Part shown: positions 35,719-44,654 of the stretch, piece after piece
Numbering within the stretch: the first letter of the stretch is position 1
Layout of the letters: each line of letters starts with the position of its first letter
NCBI RefSeq assembly: GCF_000172555.1
Contig: NZ_ABOX02000026.1
Coordinates: 1 to 64,000, forward strand
Direction of reading: 5' to 3'
Origin: Pedosphaera parvula Ellin514
Lineage (GTDB): Bacteria; Verrucomicrobiota; Verrucomicrobiia; Limisphaerales; Pedosphaeraceae
Length of the DNA stretch: 64,000 nucleotides
The notes under the pieces: model-generated
Told to the model about the DNA's origin: nothing
Databases searched by the model: none
Seen by the model: only the letters and a program-made list of their open reading frames with translations
Made by a program: the position numbers and the translations under genes

Positions 35719-36134
35719 AAATCCGCTCCCCTCTGCCGCGAAGAAAGACGCGTATCGAGATCATACCCTTGATCGACATCATGTTCTTTCTGCTCGCCTC
35801 GTTTATGATGGTCAGCCTGCAAATGCAAAAAGTGCGGACGCTCAAGGCCAGTCTGCCCACAGCCACGCTGGCCAAAGCCAGCGCCAAGCCGGATATGATT
35901 AACCTGACCGTGGACAAGTACGGGCAGGTATCCCTGGATAAAAAGCCCGTGTCCTTCCCCGAACTGCTGCCCATTCTTACGAACCGTTATAACCTGAATA
36001 CCAACCTGCCCGTATACATTTCCGGCACCAGGGACGCCACGCATGGTTCAATGATCTATCTCCTGGACTTTGTAAAGCGCGCCGGCATCCAGCGTGTGGC
36101 CATCGCGATAAAGAGTGCGCCCGATCATCCGTAA
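35715..36134 (+). CDS. exbD: ExbD/TolR-family protein, copy 2
   Basis: A 139-residue paralogue of the previous gene with the same start IEIIPLIDIMFFLLASFMMV and the same Asp, and a diverged periplasmic part (LTVDKYGQVSLDKK, YISGTRDATHGSMIYLLD). Two ExbD proteins in one operon would allow a heterodimer, or two devices sharing one ExbB. It overlaps the first copy by ATGA. Confidence 0.9.
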   Translation: MKIRSPLPRRKTRIEIIPLIDIMFFLLASFMMVSLQMQKVRTLKASLPTATLAKASAKPDMINLTVDKYGQVSLDKKPVSFPELLPILTNRYNLNTNLPVYISGTRDATHGSMIYLLDFVKRAGIQRVAIAIKSAPDHP

Positions 36135-36141
36135 AAACATA

Positions 36142-36672
36142 ATGAAAAGTTTCCAACAAAACCTGCTTATTCTGCTGGCACTCAGCCTCTGCGCCTTGTG
36201 CGCCTACCAATGGTATGGCCAGACTCTCCAGCGGAAGGAAATCGCCGGTCTCAATCAACTTCTCTATGACAAATCGGCTGCCGTTCAGAGCTACACCAAT
36301 TCCATCAAGACCATGGACCGGCAGATTGCGCAAATGGATGGGCGGATTACGGAGTTAAAGGAGATTGCCAAAACCAACGATCAACTGGTGCTCAGTCAGA
36401 AGCGCGACCTCAGCCGATTGCAGGCGAGCAATAGTGGTCTGACAAATCAGATAACGGAATACAAAAAGGCGGTGGAGAGTCTGGAAACAAAAATCAAGGA
36501 TGCCTACGCAGGCATCAAAAAGCAAAATGACGCCATGAAAGAGTTGGCAACACAAAGAGACGACTTCATCAAGAAATTGAATGATGCCGTGAAGGATCGC
36601 AATGATGTGGCAAGCAAGTATAACGAGCTGGTGGATAGATTCGATAAGCTGCAGGCTGTGGGTAACAAGTGA
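36142..36672 (+). CDS. Inner-membrane-anchored coiled-coil protein of the TonB operon
   Basis: 176 residues from the ATG at 36142 (MKSFQQNLLILLALSLCALC), 8 bases after the second exbD stop. One N-terminal helix is followed by about 150 residues of heptad-rich Lys/Glu/Gln/Asp sequence (SIKTMDRQIAQMDGRITELK, KAVESLETKIKDAYAGIKKQ), which should form a long periplasmic coiled coil. I do not recognise a named family. Spacing and orientation make it part of the ExbBD operon, perhaps a structural spacer across the periplasm, analogous in position to TolA or an accessory factor. Confidence 0.7.
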   Translation: MKSFQQNLLILLALSLCALCAYQWYGQTLQRKEIAGLNQLLYDKSAAVQSYTNSIKTMDRQIAQMDGRITELKEIAKTNDQLVLSQKRDLSRLQASNSGLTNQITEYKKAVESLETKIKDAYAGIKKQNDAMKELATQRDDFIKKLNDAVKDRNDVASKYNELVDRFDKLQAVGNK

Positions 36673-37172
36673 TCGAATGATTTGCCCGGCAAGGATGACG
36701 GGGTGCGCTGGATTGCACGGGTGGGTTCCGCTTCGGGTCGCGTGGGTTGAGCTGTTTTGCAGCTTATGGATAAGTTCACCACGGATACACGCAGGGCACG
36801 GAGAATATGGGAATGGAATGGCGGGTTGGGTGTGGCCTGGGAGTATGGGGAGGGTAAGATAGTGGATATTATTGGAGATGTACGCCGGTTTGGAAACCAG
36901 CGCTCTGAAAAAACCAGTTCTTTTCCGCGCTCGCATCGGAGTGCGACATTGGTTGGGGCGATTACGTTTCCCTGGGAGAAGTATGATCCCGCTTACGCGT
37001 AGATGCTACGGGAGAGTTGATGCCCAGGGGTGGCACTGGGGCATGGGTCGCGTACGCGAATCCAGGCGAGTTCGAGTGTTGCGATTGTGAGCCATGTCAG
37101 TGCGGCACGCGGGAGTGACGCGCGGGAGTTAATTTTCTCGTAAGCCGTAGCGAAGCATTTTATATCTTTGGT
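36673..37172. other. Intergenic region between the TonB locus and the HEAT-like genes
   Basis: About 500 bases with no supported gene. The frames here (for example plus 36757-37002) lack conserved-looking protein text and a good RBS. The text near 36777-36800 (TTCACCACGGATACACGC...) is common repetitive intergenic filler in such genomes. No terminator with a T-run was seen after the coiled-coil gene. Confidence 0.4.
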
Positions 37173-37772
37173 GTGGGGAAAAAGTGGAGAATTATCATCG
37201 TGGTTGCCGTGGTTACCCTTGTAATTGGAGGGATGGTCTGGCGCAGACCTCGCCCGCATGAACCGGAGCCGGTTTATCAAGGGCAACCGCAGAGTGCGTG
37301 GATCAATAGTCTTCAGGGAGGAATCGTGGGAATTGATAATGAGCACACCTGGCAAAGCCTCTTCACTGAAGATGAGGTAACCATCCTGATAAAAGCATTG
37401 GAAGCGCGTGACACTCGGAGTCAGAAGGTTTACAGGGCTGTGTGGCACAAGTTGCCATCGGCCCTGAGACGCCGACCCTTGCCTTATCCAGCGCAATCTG
37501 CGGAGGACGCTCATGTCACAGCGGCTGTGATCATTGGATTTTTGAGAGAGGATGCTCAATCAGCGATTCCGGCGCTAATTCGAGTGCTTCAGCAGGATGA
37601 CATGGAATTCGCACGACGCCGAGCGGTAATGGCTTTGCCAGAAATCGGGCCAAGAGACAAACGGGTGGTGACGGCCCTCCGCGAAGCATTGAATGATCGA
37701 TCACCTAAAGTGCGCGAGGCGGCGACGAATGCTCTTGCACAAATGTCGCCCCGGGTTCGGTCTATGAAATGA
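37173..37772 (+). CDS. Membrane-anchored HEAT-repeat-like protein
   Basis: A 199-residue protein from a GTG at 37173. An N-terminal helix (WRIIIVVAVVTLVIGGMVW) is followed by VYQGQPQSAWINSL, which resembles the P-x-Y-x-GK-x-L-x-x-WL segment typical of verrucomicrobial HEAT-like anchored proteins, and then helical pairs such as AIPALIRVLQQDDMEFARRR and RVVTALREALNDRSPKVREA. This suggests a periplasmic protein-binding scaffold. Its stop overlaps the next, related gene by ATGA. Function unknown. Confidence 0.75.
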   Translation: MGKKWRIIIVVAVVTLVIGGMVWRRPRPHEPEPVYQGQPQSAWINSLQGGIVGIDNEHTWQSLFTEDEVTILIKALEARDTRSQKVYRAVWHKLPSALRRRPLPYPAQSAEDAHVTAAVIIGFLREDAQSAIPALIRVLQQDDMEFARRRAVMALPEIGPRDKRVVTALREALNDRSPKVREAATNALAQMSPRVRSMK

Positions 37773-38434
37773 AAACGAAGCGGAATATCGAAATTCTCAT
37801 CGTGACCCTGCTCACGGGTTTCGTCGTGATTTATGCCATATGGCCGAGTGAGCCGCGCTACCAAGGGAAGACGTTAACGAAGTGGCTGGAGTATTATTAC
37901 ATCAAGTATGGAAGCGGGACGGGGCGTAACAGGCCACTGCCACCCAAGGAACACGAGGCGGTTGACGCCATTGGTGTAAAGGCCATCCCCACGCTTTTAT
38001 CGATGTTGAAAGCGAAGGATTCGCCAACACGAACCAATTTCATTCGCTTCTGGCGTCAGCACGGGTTTCCGAAAATCGATTGGGGAATGGAGGCGAACAA
38101 TCAGCATGAGATGGCTGGAATGGGCTTTGCTATTCTCGGCAAGGAGGCACGTGCCGCCACATCTGGTTTAATCAAGCATACCGTTAATGAAGATCCTAAA
38201 ATCAGACGCACAGCGCTGCTTTGCCTGAACACGATAGAAGCCGATCCGCAAATGTTATTTCCTGTTTTGGTCGAGCGCCTAAAAGATGACGAAGATCTGG
38301 TCAGCCACGTGGCCGCATATATGTTACGCGAGAAGTTCCCCAAGGAAGCAGAAAGGCTTGGCATTTATGAAAGATTTCCAGAATTAAAGCGAAGTTTCAA
38401 ACCAGGCATTCAGCACTTCGATTGGCTACTTTGA
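37769..38434 (+). CDS. Membrane-anchored HEAT-repeat-like protein, paralogue
   Basis: A 221-residue paralogue of the preceding gene: N-terminal anchor (IEILIVTLLTGFVVIYAIW), then PRYQGKTLTKWLEYYY and HEAT-type helices (IPTLLSMLKAKDSP, RRTALLCLNTIEADPQMLFP and LVERLKDDEDLVSHVAAYML). It is coupled by ATGA to the upstream gene. The start of a third related gene follows immediately (ATG at 38435, directly after this stop) but is truncated. No enzymatic motif is seen. Confidence 0.75.
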   Translation: MKTKRNIEILIVTLLTGFVVIYAIWPSEPRYQGKTLTKWLEYYYIKYGSGTGRNRPLPPKEHEAVDAIGVKAIPTLLSMLKAKDSPTRTNFIRFWRQHGFPKIDWGMEANNQHEMAGMGFAILGKEARAATSGLIKHTVNEDPKIRRTALLCLNTIEADPQMLFPVLVERLKDDEDLVSHVAAYMLREKFPKEAERLGIYERFPELKRSFKPGIQHFDWLL

Positions 38435-38569
38435 ATGAAATCCAGAAAACTGACAATTGCGTTAGTGGTGCTATTAATTCCCTTTTGGGCGGGCTATTCG
38501 TGTCGGCCTTGTCTCAAACCAAAATCCTCCTACCATTCGGAAATTTCTTTTGGCATTCGGTATAACTGA
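38435..38569 (+). pseudogene. Third anchored-protein gene of the operon, truncated by a mobile repeat
   Basis: An open frame of 44 codons starts directly after the preceding stop. The first ~22 residues (MKSRKLTIALVVLLIPFWAG) are the same kind of N-terminal membrane anchor as in the two upstream genes. At 38501 the sequence switches to family A mobile-repeat DNA, which encodes the rest of the frame (CRPCLKPKSSYHSEISFGIR) and the TGA at 38567-38569. The original C-terminal domain is absent. A short membrane peptide could still be made. Confidence 0.65.
38501..38564 (-). mobile_element. Half copy of the family A repeat
   Basis: Read on the minus strand from 38564, the sequence TATACCGAATGCCAAAAG, followed by AAATTTCCGAATGG, the purine-rich block GGAGGATTTTGGTTTGAG and ACAAGGCCGACA, matches the left half of the full copies at 53938 and 60597. 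It stops at the loop of the nested hairpin (GGCCGACA). The other half is missing. It truncates the third anchored-protein gene. Confidence 0.8.
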
Positions 38570-38706
38570 AATTTCAAGATAAATATTTCCAAAAAGGGTA
38601 TAAATCGTTCGACATGGTTTCGCAATTTGAGGCAGGATGTGTGGTTTAAGGGGGGAATCCGGAAAGCGACATCAAACCGCTGATGGAATCCCGCCTGAGT
38701 ATTTTT

Positions 38707-41700
38707 ATGAGCTATTGGAATGTGAAATTGAGAGTGCTGCTGGGGATTTGCGCGGGGCTGCTTGGTGTGCAGTCCGCGCAGGCGTTGACCAATGGTTTGG
38801 CGCTGACTCCGCCGATGGGTTACAACACGTGGTATGCGCGGGGCAGCAGCATCAACGAAGACTATATCAAAAGCATTGCCGACACAATGGCCACGAACGG
38901 GATGAAGGCTGCTGGCTACGAGTACGTCAACATGGACGACGGCTGGGCGGGCTACCGCGACACGAATGGAGTGATGATTGCCAACACGAACAAGTTTCCC
39001 AGCGGAATCAAGGCCTTGGCGGATTACGTGCATGGGAAGGGCTTGAAGCTGGGGCTTTATACGGTTTTTGGGCCGACCACCTGCGCGCATCTGCCCGGCT
39101 CCTACGGGCATGAAGTTCAGGATGCGCAGACCTATGCACAGTGGGGCATTGATTACCTGAAGTATGAAGGATGCAGTTTCCCCGATCCACTGGCGCATGA
39201 AACTGAAAAGGCGGTGCAAATGCGGGACGCCTTGGCTGCGACCGGCAGGCCGATTGTATTTACAATGTCGACCGGTCCGGCTGAGTCGTGGATGCCGGAT
39301 GTGTTGAACATGTGGCGCGGTGCGGGCGATAATGTGCCGCACGGTTGGAATACTTTCTTAAGGCATATGGATTTTGTGGCGCAGACGCCGGAATTAGCCG
39401 GCCCCGGACACTGGAATGACCCCGATGTCATGGACCTGGGTTTTGGGGGCACGGAACAGGACAAGGCCATTCTCACCATGTACTGCATTGTGGCGGCGCC
39501 TCTGCTGTCACCAACTGTTAGTTCGGGTTACCTCAATATTTTGACGAATGCCGAGGCGCTGCAGGTGAATCAAGATCCGGCAGGCATACAAGGAGCGTGC
39601 GTGGCCACGAACGGTGACTTGCAAGTGTGGAGTAAGCCTTTGAGCGAAGGGGTGAATGTGCGCGCCGTGGCGCTGTTGAATCGAGGCACCAACACGGCGG
39701 ATATTACAGCCAACTGGGGTGATCTGGGTTTCCCGGCAGGAGTGGCAAAAGTTCGGGATTTGTGGGCACGGGCCTATGAAGGGAATTTCACGAACAGCTT
39801 CACTGCCACAGTGCCGGGCCAGAGTGTGAAGTTTTTGAAAATTGCCTGGGGTTCAACTCTTAATCCGCCGGTCGCGGGAACGAATTATCTCAGCGACCTC
39901 AATTGGCTGGCCGGCACCACCTGGACGGTGTTTCCTCCGGGCATTCAGATGGACAAAAGCGGCGCAACGCAACCGATGAGCATGCATGGCATACACTACA
40001 GCAAAGGCCTGGGAACAATTGCGTATACCCGTGCTGAATATTTCCTGGGAGGAGTGGCAACGCGATTTCAGGCCACCGTGGGCGTGGATGACGTGGCGGG
40101 AGGTGTTTTGGGTTCCGTGGTATTCCGTGTCTATGCAGATGGAATCAAGATTTACGACAGTGGATTAATGAGGAACTCTTCGGCGTTGCAGCTCATTGAT
40201 GTGGACATCACTGGCCGTCAACGGCTGGTGCTGGAAGTGAACGACGGTGGGGACGGCAACGTAAACGATTATGGCGATTGGGCCAATGCCCTGATTACTG
40301 CGCTTCCACAGCCCCCGGCAGCCCCCGTTGGCCTTGCCACCATCTCGACAGGAAATCAAGTGAGCCTGACCTGGTATGCCATTCCCGGAGCGACCAGTTA
40401 CACGGTCAAGCGGTCCAGTACCAGCGGCGGCCCATATCAGGTAGTGGGCACTTCCACCAATTCTTCCTTTGCAGATATCAACAGCTCCGGGAGCACCTAT
40501 TATTATGTTGTTTCAGCGGCGAACCTTTATGGACAGAGCACCAATTCCCTCGAAGCCGCGGCAGTTCCTCCTTCCTATTGGGCGAACACCATCACTGCGG
40601 CGCCTCAGAACTGGGAGGCAACCCCCAATTGGACCAACACCATTTCATTTCCCAACAATCTTTACGTCGAGGCCGTGATCAACGCGAATATTGTTTCCAA
40701 TCAAACCATCAATGTGAATCAGCCCATCTCGATCGGCTCGCTCACCCTGGGAGGCACGGATGCGTCTGCATCCTACACCATCGCGGGAAACGGAGGCACG
40801 TTGACCTTTAATAACGGCTCCGGTGTCAGTGTCTTGACACAACTGGCCGGCAGCAAGGGAGACACATTGGCTGTTCCCATCACGCTCAACAACCAGACCA
40901 CGGTTAGAACCCTCTCTTCTTATCCGTTGAATATTTCAGCTGCGCTATCCGGAGGAGGTGCGCTGGTTAAAAATGGTTCCGGGACACTTTCGCTGGGCGG
41001 CTCCAATTCGTTCACCGGCGGTTTAAAGATTGCCCAGGGAACTCTGCTGCCAGGCAATGCTTTCGCATTGGGCTCCACGGCTGGCGGAACAATTGTGGAC
41101 AATTTTGCCACCTTGGACCTGAACGGTGTTGATGTGGGGGGGGAGCAGGTGACGGTATCAGGAACGGGTTCGGGATTTGCGGGAGCCATCGTCGATAATA
41201 ACACCAATGGAAGCCCGGGGAGACTTCAAGCTGTAACTCTGGGAGCTAATGCGACATTTGGCGGGCAAAACAATTGGTCGATCAGAGGCACGAATGGGTC
41301 TGCGCCCTCCGGCTCTTTGAGCACAGGGGGAATGGCTTATAATCTTACCAAAATGGGAACGAACCTGGTTTGGCTCAGCTCGATTGATGTGGATTCCAGT
41401 TTGGGAGATATCGATATTGAGCAAGGGTTTCTGGGTTTCGAAGGCGCAACTACATCGATGGGAAATCCGGCCCGCACGCTCACTGTGAAACCGGGAGCCT
41501 CCTTGGTTTTCAATCAAACCACAACTCCGTGGAATAAAGTCATTGTGCTCAATGGGGATGGGCTGAACCAAACTCTTGGGGGTAATGGTGGCAGCAACAC
41601 TATTGCGGGTCCAATCACGCTCAACGGCTCCTGCCGGATTGATGTCAGCGCCGGTTCGCTTACCTTTGCCGGCCTCCTTGGCGGCAATGGCACTCTTCGC

Positions 41701-42744
41701 AAGAACTTGACCGGCACACTTTATCTCTCTGCAACCAACAACTTCACGGGAGACACCCTGGTCAATGCAGGGGTACTGGCCGTGAAAGACGGCGGATCGA
41801 TCGCCAGCAAAAATATCGTCATTAACTCCGGCGCCACACTTGATGGAACCAGTGCAAATCAAGGTGAGATCACTCTGGGAGATGGGCAGACACTGGGCGG
41901 CCAGGGAACGATCAAAGGCAACCTGACACTTGCCGCAGGAGCAACGCTGCTGTCGAGCATTGGTAATGGAACACCGGTGTTCAACAATTCACTGATACTG
42001 GGCGCGGGCAGCAAATGTGCGTTTGAATGGAGCAAGCCGCCCATAACCAACAGCCTGGTGCAAGCGGCCAGCTTGACGTATGGCGGACAACTGGCTTTGA
42101 CTTCCTTAACGAGCAATTCGCCGGTCATTGGCGATGTTTTCAAACTCTTTAATGCCAGCAGCTATGCCGGCGCCTTCCAGACCATCTCCCCTCAAATTCC
42201 CGGACCCGGAATGCTATGGGACACCACGGGCTTAACCACCGACGGCACCATCCGCATTATCGCGGGAACATTGCCCCACATTGATTCATTTTCAATGACT
42301 GGAAACAGCCTGCGAATTTCCGGCCTCGACGGCAAACCGAACGCCCCTTACCACGTGCTGGCATCCACAAACTCGGCGCTGCCGCTCTACCAGTGGATTC
42401 GGATTTCAACCAACACCTTCGACGCAGCCGGTCACTTCTCCTTTACCAACCTCATTGACCACGCCGTTCCAGGAATGTTTTTTAGCCTGGACCTCTCACT
42501 GGCTGAATCGCTGCCACAATTGAGGTTGGTATCCCTGCCGGGAAATAATTTGGTTTTGACCGCGGGCGGCGGCCCGGCCAATGCCAGTTGCACAATATTG
42601 GCCTCGACAAATATCGCCCTCCCGCTGGCTCAATGGACGCACATCGCCACCAATCAACTGGATGCCTACGGAAACTTCTCCCTGACGAACACTATCAGTC
42701 CCGGCGTGACTAAAAGGTTTTATTTTCTGCAAATTGCCAGGTGA
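38707..42744 (+). CDS. Secreted GH27-family protein (alpha-galactosidase-like) with NPCBM, Fn3 and beta-strand repeats
   Basis: 1345 residues from the ATG at 38707; an ATG at 38683 adds eight. A signal peptide ends near VQSAQA. Residues ~28-360 are a GH27 barrel (LTPPMGYNTWYARG, YEYVNMDDGWAGYRD, AGPGHWNDPDVMDLG). The presumed nucleophile motif reads DYLKYEGC instead of the family's LKYDxC, so Asp is replaced by Glu; the acid/base Asp in MWRGAGDNV is present. Then come an NPCBM sugar-binding domain (~400-540), Fn3 (~545-625), autotransporter-type repeats (ALVKNGSGTLSLGGSNSF, TGTLYLSATNNFTGDTLV) and two C-terminal modules ending RFYFLQIAR. Activity on alpha-galactosides is plausible but uncertain. 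Confidence 0.88.
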   Translation: MSYWNVKLRVLLGICAGLLGVQSAQALTNGLALTPPMGYNTWYARGSSINEDYIKSIADTMATNGMKAAGYEYVNMDDGWAGYRDTNGVMIANTNKFPSGIKALADYVHGKGLKLGLYTVFGPTTCAHLPGSYGHEVQDAQTYAQWGIDYLKYEGCSFPDPLAHETEKAVQMRDALAATGRPIVFTMSTGPAESWMPDVLNMWRGAGDNVPHGWNTFLRHMDFVAQTPELAGPGHWNDPDVMDLGFGGTEQDKAILTMYCIVAAPLLSPTVSSGYLNILTNAEALQVNQDPAGIQGACVATNGDLQVWSKPLSEGVNVRAVALLNRGTNTADITANWGDLGFPAGVAKVRDLWARAYEGNFTNSFTATVPGQSVKFLKIAWGSTLNPPVAGTNYLSDLNWLAGTTWTVFPPGIQMDKSGATQPMSMHGIHYSKGLGTIAYTRAEYFLGGVATRFQATVGVDDVAGGVLGSVVFRVYADGIKIYDSGLMRNSSALQLIDVDITGRQRLVLEVNDGGDGNVNDYGDWANALITALPQPPAAPVGLATISTGNQVSLTWYAIPGATSYTVKRSSTSGGPYQVVGTSTNSSFADINSSGSTYYYVVSAANLYGQSTNSLEAAAVPPSYWANTITAAPQNWEATPNWTNTISFPNNLYVEAVINANIVSNQTINVNQPISIGSLTLGGTDASASYTIAGNGGTLTFNNGSGVSVLTQLAGSKGDTLAVPITLNNQTTVRTLSSYPLNISAALSGGGALVKNGSGTLSLGGSNSFTGGLKIAQGTLLPGNAFALGSTAGGTIVDNFATLDLNGVDVGGEQVTVSGTGSGFAGAIVDNNTNGSPGRLQAVTLGANATFGGQNNWSIRGTNGSAPSGSLSTGGMAYNLTKMGTNLVWLSSIDVDSSLGDIDIEQGFLGFEGATTSMGNPARTLTVKPGASLVFNQTTTPWNKVIVLNGDGLNQTLGGNGGSNTIAGPITLNGSCRIDVSAGSLTFAGLLGGNGTLRKNLTGTLYLSATNNFTGDTLVNAGVLAVKDGGSIASKNIVINSGATLDGTSANQGEITLGDGQTLGGQGTIKGNLTLAAGATLLSSIGNGTPVFNNSLILGAGSKCAFEWSKPPITNSLVQAASLTYGGQLALTSLTSNSPVIGDVFKLFNASSYAGAFQTISPQIPGPGMLWDTTGLTTDGTIRIIAGTLPHIDSFSMTGNSLRISGLDGKPNAPYHVLASTNSALPLYQWIRISTNTFDAAGHFSFTNLIDHAVPGMFFSLDLSLAESLPQLRLVSLPGNNLVLTAGGGPANASCTILASTNIALPLAQWTHIATNQLDAYGNFSLTNTISPGVTKRFYFLQIAR

Positions 42745-42891
42745 GTGAAACCGTCCTCCAAGCCTTATTTTTACTGGCCGAGGGCTCCGAGACTACCGGG
42801 ATGTGCCTGCCAGTGGCAGCGCAGAGCCATGACTTTTTTGCGAATCCAGAAGACCGCACGTGTGCCGTGGGCTCTTAAAGGCCGCATCAGT

Positions 42892-43629
42892 TTAAGCTTT
42901 GCCGGAAAGATAATATTTCATGAACATCTCCACATCCTCAGGCGTGCCCAGGCTGTGCATCGTGCCCTCAGGCAGGTGATGGGTCCGAATATTTTTGCCG
43001 GCGAGAATCAGCTCGTTGTAAACCGGGCATACAAAAAATTGACCGCTGGTGGTCAGCCCTTTCAAAATCATTCTCTCCGATGCCTCGACCAAGTCCCGCG
43101 CCCGTCGAAAATAATACAAACCCACAGTCGCCTGCTTGCTGATGGGCCGCTTTTCCGCAACCGCAATCACTTTTCCATTCGCATCCGTTTTTGCGAACGA
43201 CCACCGTGGATGTGTGGCGGTGAAGGTGAGAATGCAACCATCAATTCCAGATTCGCGGCAGGCTGCATAAAATGGATCCAGGCTCGATGTAATAATTTGA
43301 TCTCCGTTGGCGATCAAGAGCTCATCATCCAGGTTCAACTCATCCACCGCCAACAGCACGGAACAGAGCGCTCCGGCGGTTTCATTTTCGAGCCCAATCA
43401 CCCGGCAGTTTGGCGCCAGCAAACGCAGCATGTCGCCCAGGTAAAACTGCGACAAATGTTCCTTGCGACAAATGAAGGTGTATTGAACCGGCTGCGGTGG
43501 CGCCAGATTTTCGAGCACCATCTCAATCATGGAACGATTACCGATCTCCAGCAAAGGTTTCGGAAAAGTGTGACCTCTTTCGGCAAAACGGCTTGCCTTT
43601 CCGGCCATGGGTATGATGACTTGCAACAT
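42892..43629 (-). CDS. Nucleotidyltransferase of the second glycan cluster
   Basis: A 245-residue NTP_transferase protein: VIIPMAGKASRFAERGHTFPKPLLEIGN (G-x-x-S/G-R and PKPL), LLIANGDQIITSSLDPFY with the Mg-binding Asp, WSFAKTDANGKVIAVAEKRP and a final LGTPEDVEMF. It is paralogous to 13522-14286 but diverged. It lies 3 bases after the end of the HAD gene, in one operon with HAD and cupin genes. It activates a phosphorylated sugar or alcohol to an NDP derivative. The substrate is unknown. Confidence 0.87.
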   Translation of the reverse strand: MLQVIIPMAGKASRFAERGHTFPKPLLEIGNRSMIEMVLENLAPPQPVQYTFICRKEHLSQFYLGDMLRLLAPNCRVIGLENETAGALCSVLLAVDELNLDDELLIANGDQIITSSLDPFYAACRESGIDGCILTFTATHPRWSFAKTDANGKVIAVAEKRPISKQATVGLYYFRRARDLVEASERMILKGLTTSGQFFVCPVYNELILAGKNIRTHHLPEGTMHSLGTPEDVEMFMKYYLSGKA

Positions 43630-43632
43630 AAC

Positions 43633-44256
43633 TTATCCCCTCGCCCCTTCCAACGCGCGCTTTACGCGATCGTAATCAACTTCAGTAAAACCACTCACCT
43701 GGCAAACCTGTGCCCCGCTCCGCTTCGCGGCTTCGATTCCGTGCGGCGCGTCTTCAACAATGATTACTTCCTCCGCTTTGACACCCAATTTTTGGAACGC
43801 GGCCAGGTAAATCTCCGGGTCGGGCTTCGCGTGAGTTACATCCTCGTTGCTCAACACGAAATCAAATAAATCAAAAATGCCACTGCCCCGCAACATGAGT
43901 TCGACACTCTCACGAATGGAATTGGAGCAGACAGCGAGTTTGTAGCCATCGCGCTTGAGTTGATGAACCATGAACTCCTTTTCAAATACCGGTGTGCAAC
44001 TCCGCAAAATCTCCTCGCGGGTATATTTCTGTTTGATCTTGTTGACCAGAGTGTGCAAACCGCGCGGAAACCCTTTTTCAACGGAGAGCATCTCGAGCTT
44101 CTTGCGGGTTGGAAGTCCATTGTAGGTGGTCAGATGTTCGTAACGTGCAATGTTATAACCGAACAATCCCAGCGCCCGATTTAATGCTTCGTAATGCCAC
44201 TCTGTCGCATCTACCAACACTCCATCCAAATCGAATAAAACGGCTTTGATCTTCAT
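43633..44256 (-). CDS. HAD-family phosphatase (beta-phosphoglucomutase-like)
   Basis: A 207-residue HAD-IA protein. Motif I is VLFDLDGVLVDATEWHYEA with the nucleophile Asp and acid Asp, motif II is KLAVCSNSIRESVELML, and motifs III/IV are KPDPEIYLAAFQKLGVKAE and VIIVEDAPHGIEAAKRSG. The helical cap lies between ~18 and 85. It dephosphorylates or isomerises a small phosphorylated metabolite. It overlaps the cupin gene upstream by ATGA and is tightly followed by the nucleotidyltransferase, so it may supply or trim the substrate of that enzyme. Confidence 0.9.
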   Translation of the reverse strand: MKIKAVLFDLDGVLVDATEWHYEALNRALGLFGYNIARYEHLTTYNGLPTRKKLEMLSVEKGFPRGLHTLVNKIKQKYTREEILRSCTPVFEKEFMVHQLKRDGYKLAVCSNSIRESVELMLRGSGIFDLFDFVLSNEDVTHAKPDPEIYLAAFQKLGVKAEEVIIVEDAPHGIEAAKRSGAQVCQVSGFTEVDYDRVKRALEGARG

Positions 44257-44591
44257 GCTTTGAAATCTGGAGAAGGATACTTATCTCCGCTCACACATGG
44301 CAACTTCACCACTACCGTCGTGGTATCTGTGAGCGGCACAAAGTCAGTGGCCTGCCCGGGTTCAATCTTGATAATCTCCCCCGCCCCAACCTCCTCCCCG
44401 CTCATCCGCACCCGTCCCGAGACAATCAGCGTCAATTCAGTTGCCACTTTGTGATAATGAGCCCCTTCGGATTCACCGGCCTTGTAATGCTTTACCGCCA
44501 CTTCCACGGCGTCGCTCTTCACAATGGTCGGGGAAAAATTTCCCACGAACCAACCTTTGGTGAATTCGTCCAGTTTGTAGCGCTTCAACAT
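44253..44591 (-). CDS. Small cupin-fold protein
   Basis: A 112-residue single cupin domain: VAVKHYKAGESEGAHYHKVATELTLIV holds the first motif (G-x5-H-x-H-x3,4-E) and EIIKIEPGQATDFVPLTDTTTVVVKLP the second (P-x-x-x-x-H/T), where the final His is replaced by Asp/Thr-type residues. It may bind a metal and act as a sugar epimerase, isomerase or binding protein. It is coupled by ATGA with the HAD phosphatase downstream, which suggests one pathway. Confidence 0.85.
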   Translation of the reverse strand: MLKRYKLDEFTKGWFVGNFSPTIVKSDAVEVAVKHYKAGESEGAHYHKVATELTLIVSGRVRMSGEEVGAGEIIKIEPGQATDFVPLTDTTTVVVKLPCVSGDKYPSPDFKA

Positions 44592-44654
44592 GATAATGCT
44601 CTGACAGTTGGAATCCGTTTATGTTTCAAGAAATGCTTTTGCTGCACCCAAAAT

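Noticed and set aside
36757-37002. An 81-codon plus ORF between the TonB locus and the HEAT-like genes
   Set aside because: It has no RBS, its composition matches repeated intergenic filler, and no recognisable protein text is present.
42892-44591. Assigning the nucleotidyltransferase module to a methyl phosphoramidate (MeOPN) capsule pathway
   Set aside because: The fold is similar to cytidylyltransferases of that pathway, but no kinase, amidotransferase-like hydrolase or transferase partners are present.
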